DNA from: Struthio camelus
Taxonomy: Eukaryota > Chordata > Aves > Struthioniformes > Struthionidae
Length of the DNA: 64,000 nucleotides
Direction of reading: 5' to 3'
NCBI RefSeq assembly: GCF_040807025.1
Contig: NC_090956.1
Span: forward strand, 2,282,517-2,346,516
Part shown: one piece after another, positions 36,456 through 47,770 of the stretch
Layout: each line of letters opens with the position of its first letter
Position numbering within the stretch: position 1 is the stretch's first letter
Position numbers and translations under genes: made by a program
The notes under the pieces: generated by a model
Told to the model about the DNA's origin: nothing
Database searches by the model: none
Seen by the model: the letters and a program-made list of their open reading frames with translations, nothing else

Positions 36456-39400
36456 ATGCTCGGCGGGGGCTGGCCGAGCCTCGGCACCGCCCTGGCGGCC
36501 CTGCGAGCCGGGGCCCTGCTCCGAGCCGGTACGTGCGAGCGGCTGGCGGGCAGCGCGGCTCGCCCGGCGCCCTCCCGCCCGCTCCCGCCGGGCCGGGGCG
36601 GAGGGGTTGCAGCTCGGTAGGACCCTCTGGCGCGGCGGGGCCGTGCGGTGCCCCCCTTGCAGCGGGGCTGGGCCGTGGGAGGCCGTGCAACGTCCCCCTT
36701 GCAGCGGGGGGGGGGGCGTGGGAGGCCGTGCAACGTCCCCCTTGCAGCGAGGAGGGGCCGTGCAGTGCCCCCCTTGCAGCGAGGAGGGGCCGTGCAATGT
36801 CCCCCTTGCAGCAGGGTAGGGACGTGGAGGGCCGTGCAGTGCCCCCCTTGCAGCGAGGAGGGACCGTGTGATGTCCCCCTTGCAGCATGGTAGGGACGTG
36901 GGGGGCCGTGCGATGTCCCCCTTGCAGCGGGGGGGGGGCGGGCGTGGGAGGCTGTGCAACGTCCCCCTTGCAGCGAGGAGGGGCCGTGCAGTGCCCCCCT
37001 TGCAGCAGGGTAGGGACGTGGGGGGCCGTGCAGTGCCCCCCTTGCAGCGAGGAGGGGCCGTACAATGTCCCCCTTGCAGCATGGTAGGGACGTGGGGGAC
37101 CGTGCAGTGCCCCCCTTGCAGCGAGGAGGGACCGTGTGATGTCCCCCTTGCAGCGGGGGGGGGGAGGCGTGGGGGGCCGTGCAATGCTCCTCTTGCAGCG
37201 AGGGGGGGGGCCGTGCAATGCCTTCTTTGCAGCGAGGGGGGACCGTGCGATGTCCCCCTTGCAGCGGGGGGGGGGGAGCGTGGGAGGCTGTGCAATGTCC
37301 TCCTTGCAGCGAGGAGGGACTGTGTGGTGCCCCTCTTGCAGTGGGGGGAGCCGTGCAGTGCCCCCCTTGCAGCGAGGAGGGGCCGTGCAATGTCCCCCTT
37401 GCGGAGGGGGACCTGGGGGGCTGTGCAATGTCCCCCTTGTAGCTAGGAGGGGCCGTGTGGTGTCCCTCTTGCAGCAGGGCTGGGCTGTGGGGGGCTGTGC
37501 AATAGCCCCCTTGCAGCGGGGGGGCTGTGCGGTACCCCCCTTGCAGCGGGGCTGGGCTGTGGGGGGGCTGTGCAATGCCCACCTTGCAGTGGGATATAGG
37601 GGCAGTGCTGTGCTCTCTTGCAGCTGGGGAAGGTAGAGGCTTGGGGGGGGCTGTCGGGACCCTCTTGTGCTTGCTGGGTGATGGGGCTGGATGTGGGCTC
37701 AGACCTGGCTGGCTGCAGGTCCCCCTCGCCGGCTCAGAAGTTTGATGCTGTTTTCTCTTTTTGCACGGCTCAGGGGTGTGCCAGACTTTTTAAGCTGACT
37801 CACAGCCCCAAGTAGGTCAGTATCTGCTCAGCTGGAGCCGGTCTGTTGTCTGTCGGTGGTTTTTCTGCACTGATAACCAGTCTGGGAGGCTTCTGCGAAG
37901 TTCCTGGGCTCCCAAAGCACTGGTTATTGCTCTGGGGTCTCGGGGAAGGGAGGCTTATATTTAAACTAAACTTGAAGGGTGGGGAATTGTATTGGTAGTG
38001 TTGAAAACCCCTCTAAGCTCTGCATTTAAATTTGGGGCCTAAATTCTGGAAGTGACTCTTTGAACTGGAGCTTGGGCTTTGGCTTGACAGTGTCTCTGGC
38101 GAGTCTTGCCAGAGGCCTTTTGCATTATTGCAATTTTAAGGCCTGGCCTTAATGATCCAGAATCCATGGGCGTTATTACTACCAGTCTTGGAAACCCTGA
38201 TGCTGTCTTCGGAACAAGTATGTCAAACTCTTGAGTACCTACCAGGTCTCGAGTTTGCCAGGTTGAGCGTGCGTGCAGGCTTTGCTCCTGGGAGCCGGTG
38301 GGCGTGGAGCCCTTCCCTGCGGGGCTGGGGTCTGCCCTGCAGCCCCCAGGGTTCGGCCGCCTTCGGGGAGCCTTCGGGGAGCTTGCTATCCAAAAAATAC
38401 CTGAGTGCGCATTATGTAAGAAGTGAGTGTGGCGTTGCTTATACGGCAACGCGAAGCCGTTTATCTGGGTGCGTCTGTGCAGTCGTGCTTTCTGCGTGTG
38501 ACCATAAGTTTGAAATGGGAATTTTCCCCTCTTATCCATAATAAAAGGAGAGTAGAACAAAGTACTGTGGAGAAAAGGTATAAAGCCCCTCCTTTCTAAA
38601 GGCATCTAGTATTGAACTGTGCTGCTGCTTGTAGCCTTTAGTCTCTAGCATGTATGCGTTTATGTGATAACATACGCTCTTCCCATCTGCAGACCCTTTC
38701 CTCTTGGTGAGCCGAGTTGCGTTAATGAACCGTTGCAGAAAACCAAAGCGTGATCCAAAGGCTGCTGATTTCCCGTGGAAAACTCCTGTTATCCCCAATT
38801 GCCTTTGCATCAGGCATGAAGTCAGGAAGAGTGCATTACAAAACTGAGTGAAAATGAAGTTATTAAACTTTATTTTAGAACAGGCTTGCATGCATTACGG
38901 GGTTTCTGAAATGGTCTCTGTGCTAGGTGCTGAGCCAGGGCAGGAGTCACCCACCGCTAGGGCAGCTTCCCTGAGCAGAACGGGCTCTGAGAACCTGCTC
39001 CTCTCATTAAGAGCAGCGCTGTGCGTGCCCGAGAGAGCTTTTGACCTGCTCCTCGATTGGGAAGAGCTGGGAAGGTGCAGCTTAGCTACAGGTGGGAATT
39101 CAGGATGAGTTTCAGACTTCATGGATGCTTTGTCAGTACTTTGTTTAAATTGCATTTTAGAAAACATTTCCCTGTGTGGTGTAGTTGGTTTTGCAAGAAT
39201 GTCAATTAAACATGCAGAGATACTTTAGGATCATGGCTAACATTAGAAATAGTTCATAGGAAGAAAGTTTTTTTTTTTTTAAAGTATATGAATAATTCCT
39301 TTGACTTCAACTTAAGTTGTTGAGGTGGCTTTTTTTTTTTTCTGTTTATATATTTCTTTTCGGTTAGTGCCTGGTCCTGCAAACACGCATGTAGTGTATA

Positions 39401-42400
39401 TACAGTTGTTGTGACTGACAGCACCCAACAGCAAAGTGCTTTGTGCTAGGGAGCAGCTGAGGAGCGATTGCTTTTTTTTTTTTTTTCCCTGTCAAGGAAT
39501 GACAAGGGTTTGTGTTTTTTGTTCTTTTTTTTGAAAGGACTTTCCTGCTCCAAAGGAACGCTTGGCAGGTATGGATGCTTTCTTCAGTACTACGTGCCTT
39601 CTATGTCCAATACCCAGTGCATGCCTACACTGTTGTGCCTCAGGATTTTATTTGCAGTACTGTGTTTAATTTTACTTGCATTCTCCCCCTCTTACCTCAT
39701 TTTCATTATAAGCAAGTGAGTTGGTGGTGGATGGGGAAGGGGAAAAATGGGTCTGGGCGGGATAAATGTGCCAGAGGGGACTCACAGCCCCCGCTGTCCC
39801 TGTGTCCAGGGTTTGTGGCAGTTGTTGCATGCACCAGTCAGAACTTTGATCTTGGTTTTGCAGCACTGTGTGTTGTGTCAGTCTCTGGAACTGTAGGGGG
39901 ATTGTCTGTATTGGCTGCAGTGAGAGTGTGAGGCCTCTGCTCTCTAAAGCAGTCTCTTATCGGAGGCGGGCAGGACTGACCTGTTTTGAGAGAGGAGGGC
40001 AGGTTGATTATGAGCGTGGTGATCCCTCCCTTTGGCGCTGACGGAAGTTTCCTAACACTCAGTGCTTGGTGCTTTGAGGCTGGAGTCGGTGGTGGAAGAT
40101 GAAACAGCAGCTGAGCCAGCACAATTCAAAATAATGCAGTCACCTTCATCAGTGTGCGTGGGCCTTGGAAGTTAGGAAAAATGATTTCTGATTTGTAGAG
40201 ACTGAGGCACTTTACGTTCCAGCGCGTGGACTCAGGCCTGTGTTGCAGGGCTCCAGCAATGGAAGGGCTTCTTTCTCTTTGTTTCCCTTTTCTTTTTCTT
40301 TTTTTTTTTATGGCAGATTCTCTTGTTGTCTGGATGTTTCTCTAAGAACCGTGTATCTGTGAGCTGAACAGCGTGGAAAAAGTGGGCCCTAGGTTATTTG
40401 CTTCTTGGATCTGATTAAACATTTAACCAAAAGTAAATAGCAAAGTGCTGCTGTTGCATCAGGATAACTCATTAGCAAGAAACCTCTCTGCGGTGCATGT
40501 CTTGTATCTGGCCAGGTGGGGAGCCAGGTGGGGAGCTTCTGCACAGAGAGCCTGTCTTCTCTCCATGGCCCTGTGCAGGGTGTGATTCCTCAGTTAATGA
40601 ACCAGATATTTCTGTGTTGTCAGTGTCTGTATTTCTCTAGTATTGGTTTGTTTGTTTGTTTGTAACATGGCATTTTGTGTGCTTTTTTTCTCCCCTCCCA
40701 CCCTCAAAGGCACTGTTCCAGGCTGACCTTTGTCCATTTGTCCCCTCTCTGTTCTGCTTTGCTCCCTCTTGAAATCTTCCCTTGAATAGGGGCCCAGTGC
40801 TTCGCCTGCACGAGCATGTCTCTGGAAGTGAAGTATAGCAGGAGCTTCCCACGCTGTGGGTAGCAGGGTAACGCAGCCAAGCATTAACTGCTCTATTTCT
40901 CCGTGGCCTCTTTCCTCTCCCTCCGAAGGAGGCAGCCTCAGGCTGTGGATGACCTTCTCTGGGGCTGTGGTTTTGGGGACCTGCTCTGCTCTGTCCCATG
41001 GGTTGTCCTCCCTAGGCTGACCTGACATTTGACTGTTTTTGGGGTCCCCAGGTCCAGCACAGCTGCGAGCCGTCTTCCTGCACACAGAGCACGAGCGGAG
41101 GAAGTCAAAGACAGTTGCCCAAGCCGACATGAAGGTGGAGTTGCTCCCAGCCCTCACGGACAACTACATGTATCTCCTCATCGATGAGGAGACGAAGGAG
41201 GCTGCTATAGTTGATCCTGTGCAGCCCCAGAAGGTAATGTTGTATGCCGCCCTTGTGCGTGGGATGCTCACCTCTACCAGTCTGGGAGATCCTTCCAGGC
41301 CGCTGTGTATGCCAGAGGCAGAATTAGTCACAGGTCTGACTCAGGCTTGGAGGAAAGGCAGGAAATACCGGCCATCCATAGCTGTGGACAAGGCTTCATA
41401 GGCTGTTTTCTTTTGGGCTTGGACAGCCTGTCCCTGAGTTCAAGAGTTATTAACCTGTTGTTGTGGTGGGGTGTTTTTGTTTTTTTTTTTTTTCCCCTTC
41501 CTTGATTTGCTCTGGTGCAGAACAGAGGAAATGGGACTGGGGGCCTAGGTGCAGTCTAGCTAGATCAGAGACCTCATGTTCTGATGTGTAACCCCTCCTT
41601 GGAGAGAGATGAGCTCTCTGCGTAGTCGCTGGGGAGCTCAGATGTGGATCGTGGCTCTCTCAAACCTTGTAGTGCTGGTGCCTGCTGCATCCTAGGCACA
41701 ACCTGTGCTGTTAAGTCATTTTATGTGAGCTGAAATGTTCTTGCTGTGTCCTGTGCCTGCAGGTTTTGGATGCAGTCAAAAAGCATGGCGTGAAGCTGAC
41801 CGCTGTCTTGACCACACACCATCACTGGTAAACTTACCTGCTGTAGTGAGATCCCTATTTCCTCTGAATAAACACAAACGGACAAGAACTATTGCACATC
41901 CAGATCAGATCTGTCTTCTCTAAGCCGGAACTTCAGCGTGAGGAGAAGGGCCAGAGCTCAGGAAGTGTCCCCTGGGCTGTCTGATACCAGCATACCCAGA
42001 GGGACCGCTGAGAACATAGGTCCATAGGTGTTCAGGGCAGGTCTGGGTTTGGAGCATAACGTCCCCTTCCTCTTCCATCTGGTGCACCAGAACAGCATGT
42101 TCCATTCACTTCCGCACCGCTGTTTTGGATTAGTGTAAGTGCTTGTTAAATGGAGGGGGAGGAGTAATTGGGAGTAATTGGGGAGACAGTGGCTTGGATC
42201 AGCCCACTGTTGTGCTCCCTTGGAGGCCAATTGCTGTGACAGTTGCTTGTCTGACCAGGTAACTTGGCGCTACGGCTAATTCGGTGTTAGCACAGGCTTT
42301 CTGGAACACAGTGGAGAAATAGTTTGTGAGTTAAAGGAACAGATTCTCTCACTCAGAGGGGTGTGATTGGTGAAGGGCTGCTTTTAAGAAGCTGATGCTT

Positions 42401-45400
42401 ACACCAAAATCTTCCCTAAAAGATGTCCAGGTTGCTAATAGACTGGACACACAAGTAGTCCGTCTTGGTGGTTTTGTGTTTGAAACCACAGAATAGCTCT
42501 GGGGAAGGACAGTCCTGTGGAGGCACAGTGAACACATGAGGAAGTGAAGTGCAGAGAAACAGTACAAAATAACTAAGTACACAGCGAAGATGGGAAAGTC
42601 CTCCTGTGCCTGGAGTTGAGCCAAGCTTTCTTATGAGTAATTCTTGCTATGAACTGACACGCTGTCTATATTGTGGGTTCTCTGTGTCAGTGCCTTTAAC
42701 CTTTAAAATGCTGGCTTGTTCCAGCTGGTTAGTGAAATGTGTGTGTGGTGGTAGGTGAGAAAGAAGGACTGCAGGAGGGAGCACGTTTGCCCTGAACTGC
42801 TAGGACATGCTGGTAAGGCATGCTACTCACGGTCAGCTGTTGTGGGAGGTTTACCTAGATTGCAGATTAACTCTGCCGGGGAGGTAAAAATGAACGTTTT
42901 CCTCTAGCACTTTATGCAACGTTGAACCTGACTAACCCCTCCCATGGGTCATAGTGGAGTCATCTGGGAGCCAGCCACAACCAGGCAGGACCAGCACTGA
43001 GAGTAAATGCTGAGCTGTTTGGGCATCTGTTCACCTGCTCCCCAGTATCTTTTGGGACAGGGAATTACCCATATCTCCATTTATCAGAGTCTCTCACTGC
43101 TCACAGTCTCTCCTACTTAGTGGGGAGTTGATATAAGTACGTAAAGCCAGAGTTCCCCAGTTAGGGGTGAACTCAAGGGGTGTTCTTGGAGAGCTGCTGA
43201 CCAAGGTCACGTCTTGAAATCCTTCCTGAATTTGCTGCTCTACAACGCTGGAATCTGTGTAAATGGCACTGAAAGAAACTATCTCCACTGGTGCTGAGAT
43301 GTGGCATGTCCTTTGCTATGAGGACAGGGTTAGATGTGTGGATGCTGGGAGACTAGCTGATCAGAAATGATCACCTGGAGGTTACTATTGCAATTTGAGT
43401 TGCAAGACATTTGTCTTCATCCCTGCCCAAAGCTATCTTTTTAACCTTCCAGGGACCATGCTGGAGGAAATGAAAAGCTTGTCAAGATGGAGACGGGCTT
43501 GCGTGTTTATGGGGGAGACAGCAGAGTTGGAGCGCTAACACAGAAAGTGTCGCACCTTACATCACTCAAGGTAAAGGGAGTGAGCTGCGGGACTCGGTTG
43601 GGGGCATCTTCCGTTTGTGTAACAGCTTTAGCGATGGACTAGTGCAGTCCAACTTGCATTAGTATTGTGGTTGCAGCTCTTTTACCTTCTTAACATCTCC
43701 TGGAAGCAGTTGATGGTTTAATGGCAGCTTTTTGGCTCTTCCAACCGTATGAACTGTAACCCCTCTGCCTCCTTTTGGCTGGTGATACTTTGTTGATGAG
43801 AACGTTGGTATGGCTTACACATCTGTATTGCCCAGCATGCGAGGTGTCCAGCTGCTGTTTGACAGCTGCCTTTGCTGGGGAGGTCAGAACATAGGCGTGA
43901 AAGGGCAGGGCTTGCGTTCTCCTTCTAGCCCGGTTAATACCGAGCAAATGCAAGTGGTCCTCTCCCAATCGTGGTGGAGAATACAGGGTGGAGAGCAAGT
44001 GTGCCAGCAGTGATAGCTGCTTGCCTTGCTTTTCCAGAGCTAAAGCAGCAAGCCTTGTTGGAACATAGCTTTTTAATTATAGGTGGGCTGGCAGATGACA
44101 TAAACTGCTGTGAAATGTGCAGGCTGGCATGAATGTCACTGCAAGTCCTGCAGTGCACCTGCAGGGGGTCAGCAGCACAGAAGGGAGCACAGAAGCACAT
44201 GGGAAGATGTGCAAATCGGAGCTGTGGGGAATGGTCCCTTTAGCCTAATGAGTGTGTGTAGTTCCCTCCCTGTTGCTGAGTGTCCTCCACTTCTTCCCTT
44301 CAGCTCCTCTTTTTTTCTTTCTTTTTTTTTTTTTTTGCTTTTTACACTTGATTAACTTTGTTTAGGGTTTTGTATTGCTCTGGATCTGTTTGCTCTTGTT
44401 GCTCTTGCTGTCAACCAAATGCTGAGTCACTCTGCATGTAAATTAAAGAATCTGGCAGGTCTCTTGGTAACAACACCAGCTAGGAGGAAACGGCTCCCTT
44501 CCAAGTCCTCACCATAAAACTCTTTTTGCTGGACTGTCCAGGGAACGGAGCCAAGACTTACTGGCCAACTTTGAGAATTTGCCTGTAGGACTACTAGATA
44601 ATTGTAATAGTGGAGATTTCTTTTCTAATCATACGCATGCTGGCAAACAGTAGCTTAAACTCTAGTCTTCTGCCTTCTTCTCAGGTGGGATCTCTTAACG
44701 TGAAATGCCTGTGTACGCCATGTCACACTTCTGGACACATCTGTTATTATGTGACTAAGCCAAATAGCTCTGAGCCACCTGCTGTTTTTACAGGTGAGGA
44801 GTTGGAAGGTTACATCGCCTGCAGCCTATGTCACAAAGAAATGGACTATTCCTCTGCTTGGGTGCTCCTGACTCTGCATGTGTATTTGTTCCTTATTACA
44901 ACTGGGGCTGACTGACTTCCTTACCTTGTCCCCTTAGCAAGAGCTACCAAATAGTAATTGTAGATAAACCTACTGAAACCCTTCTGGGTTTGTAAAGGCA
45001 TTGCCGGACACCCTGCAAGCAACGTTTAGAAAGAGCCCTGGATGAGTCCTACTTTTAATACTTTCTTGTCTGAAACGAGAGACGGTTTTTGTATACCCTC
45101 TTCCCCCCCCCCGGCTCTCAGGCCAACCTGTGTCTTGATTCCAAAGACTGTTTGCTTTTCCATATATCTGTACCTGTGTCCATTACAAAATTGAGAGAAC
45201 AGAAAGGGGGGGAAATACGGCAGGATGGGTGCTCCATCTCTGGTAGTCTAGGTTTGGTTCTTATTTTGGAGAGTAGGGTTACCCTTTAAATGAGACTTCT
45301 TTTAGTCTTCCTGGACTGCCATATCGTTTGTCTCCTGGTGAGTGTTCCCCAGAGTCTGGACCCGCTGGTGTCTAGAAGAAGTAACTGCTTGAGCAGAGGT

Positions 45401-47770
45401 TTAGGGAGCACTGAGGAGAAAATGCAGAAGAAACTGAAAGTACACACATGCCTCTATCTTTGTTCAAGTTCATAGCAAAGAGAATCAGTGTTCCTCGTCC
45501 ACTGAAGAAGGGACGGCGAGGGAGATTGCCTCACAGCTAGGGATTGTTCGCCTGTGGAGGCGGTGGGATTTTCTGCATTAGAAGTTAAGAGTGGGTGAGA
45601 GGCATTTCTCATGTGGGTTCGTGTAGCATTGAGCCTGTGTGGGGCAGAGGCATAGACTGGGTGTCCCTGTACCAGTAGGAGCAGTGCTGCAAAGTCCTTG
45701 TACCGTCTGGCTAGTTGCAGCACAACGTGAGCTGCAGCAAGGACTGAGCAATGGCGGGACTGAGCCCTCGGGGAGCGTTTGCTCGTCTTTGGTGTCAGGA
45801 GCCTTGTCCGGTCCTGATGCCCTGTTATGCTTCGCTCTCAGGTGACACGCTGTTTGTGGCTGGTTGTGGGAAATTCTTTGAGGGAACTCCGGAGGAAATG
45901 TACAGAGCGCTGATTGAGATTTTGGGCAGCTTGGAACCTGAAACGGTATGAAACTCCTTTTGTGCTAGTAGGTTAACTAGCCAAAACGTACTACAGACAC
46001 CATAAGAAACTATTTTCCTAATAATACTGTTGTTCAAAGATAGAATTTCCCATGTGTTGAAGGAATGAATGCTTACATCAAGGGCTGTCTTTGATGCAGA
46101 ATAGCTGGAATCCTTTGAGAAATAAATACCTACCCCAAATACATTTGTGTTTTGTGGGGAAAGAGTAGAGGCTATTTATTAAAACAAAGACTAGAGAGCA
46201 AGGACGCTTGGGTTCTTTCATCAGACTTGCCACTAACTTGGCACCCAGTGTCTGGCTGATCACACCTGGCACTTTGCCTGTGCATGTCTCCCATGGAGAG
46301 GATGGTGTATCCTGGAGGGTTGACTCTGTGCCCTGCTTTGTACCATAACACTGATGATAGTGCCTGGCAGTCCACCTCTCGAGAGCCCTGCATAACTCTT
46401 TGTTTCTCTTCCTAGAGAGTTTACTGTGGTCATGAATACACCATCAACAATCTCAAATTTGCGCGACATGTTGAGCCCAATAACGTTGCTATCCAAGAAA
46501 AGCTTGCTTGGGCCAAGGTAAGTTGGTTCATCCTTTCTCTAGACTCGCTGGATGTCTTTGTGGAGGTAAAGCCTCTCTGGGAAGGCAGAGGAGAGGGCAC
46601 AGCATGAGAGAAAAGAGAGGCTGAGGGGAGGGAAGAGCGTAGTAAGAGCCAGAAGCAGCAGTAGCTCGTGCTTTCAAGGGGGCAGTGTGTTTGGGAGCAG
46701 GGTTTGTGTGTGTCCCAGAGAGGACAGTTTGCTATCCTGTGGAGCTATAACCATCTCTGGGAATTTCTTGGTATAAGTACAGGCTGACCCTCCACATCCA
46801 TCTGGGAGGATGAGCTCTGCCCCGGAAGGCTAAGACCCGTGTCCCTCTGTGTGCACCTGTGTGTTTGTCTGACTGCATGGCCCTGGGAAAGGCCTGGCCT
46901 GGGGAGCGGTTCAAGTAATTAGATGCAGCATTAAGCCTGCTACATAGTTCATACCTGGGACGCTTCTTGTTCCCCCAAACATTTCTCATCAAGCAGAAAT
47001 CTCTCCCCTTGTTGCAGGCAAAATACGACAGTGGTGAACCAACCATACCCTCCACAATTGCAGAAGAGTTTACATACAACCCCTTCATGCGAGTGAGGTA
47101 GGGAGGGATTGTGGGACAGATTCCTCTGTCTTGTGCTTGGGGTGTGGGTGTGTGTAGGGAGGATGAGGTCTGCAAAAAATAACTATGAGAGTGAATTGCT
47201 ATCCTGCATCACGTGCTTCTGTTTGGATGCTGCCAAGACATTCCTTAAAACATCTGCATTCCAGGAGTAAATATGGTACAAGAATAAATTGGTAAAATAT
47301 ACTCGCTGTCCTGGCAGAGGCTTATTCCAGTAGAATTTGAAGAGTTTTGATGAGCATCTCTGCCTGTGCTGGGGTCTCGGCTCAGGAGCTACAACAGGCT
47401 ATATTCTACTGTGTGATTACGTTCCTTTGTCGTGCTGAGTTCGGCAGACAGGTGCAGTGAAAGATGCCCTTCAAGGGTATTTGCAGCCTCTGTTGCCCGT
47501 GATTGTTTAAATCAAGGGAGCTGATAAGCCTGTTGGCAAAGCCTGAGTCCTTCATCTTAAATGCAAAATCTCCCCTTGATGCAGATGAAATGAGATAGTG
47601 GTGACTTTCCCGATGAGATGTTCACCTTGCAGCATGTGTATTTACTGTCCTTGGTGTTCTGTTTTGGTAGGGAGAAGACAGTTCAGCAGCACGCTGGGGA
47701 GACTGACCCTATCCGAACAATGGGAGCCATCAGAAAAGAGAAGGATAACTTCCGGGTCCCGAAGGACTAA
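36456..47770 (+). CDS. HAGH: HAGH, hydroxyacylglutathione hydrolase (glyoxalase II), 9 coding exons
   Basis: HAGH hydrolyses S-D-lactoylglutathione to D-lactate and glutathione, the last step of methylglyoxal detoxification. Coding exons: 36456-36528, 41052-41233, 41763-41827, 43453-43570, 44685-44793, 45842-45945, 46416-46517, 47018-47097, 47671-47770. All are GT-AG and in phase, giving 310 aa. As in human, the first ATG adds a 50-residue N-terminal extension expected to target mitochondria, and Met51 (codon at 41129) starts a 260-aa cytosolic form. The beta-lactamase-fold metal ligands are intact (cytosolic numbering): H54, H56, D58, H59 in TTHHHWDH, H110, D134 and H173. The glutathione-site residues K143, Y175, R249 and K252 are kept, but Tyr145 is Phe (GCGKFFEG). 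HAGHL lies directly downstream. Confidence 0.97.
36644..37633. repeat. HAGH intron 1 minisatellite, about 27 units
   Basis: Units of about 31 bp, some extended to about 43 bp by a TAGGGACGTGG insert, repeat head to tail. The core is GCCGTGCARTGYCCCCCTTG followed by CAGCGAGGAGG. The array starts about 115 bp after the HAGH exon 1 donor. Almost every unit contains a pyrimidine run ending in CAG, the pattern of a 3' splice site. On the minus strand few stop triplets occur, so all three frames run open for hundreds of codons; this is a repeat effect. Confidence 0.92.

Noticed and set aside
36868-37446. 192-codon plus-strand frame with CPPCS-like repeats
   Set aside because: Direct translation of the HAGH intron 1 minisatellite.
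35368-37575. 735-codon minus-strand frame
   Set aside because: Only the last 223 codons are FAHD1. The rest is translated minisatellite and promoter, repetitive and rich in Pro/Arg/Cys/Gly, and crosses the antisense of HAGH exon 1.
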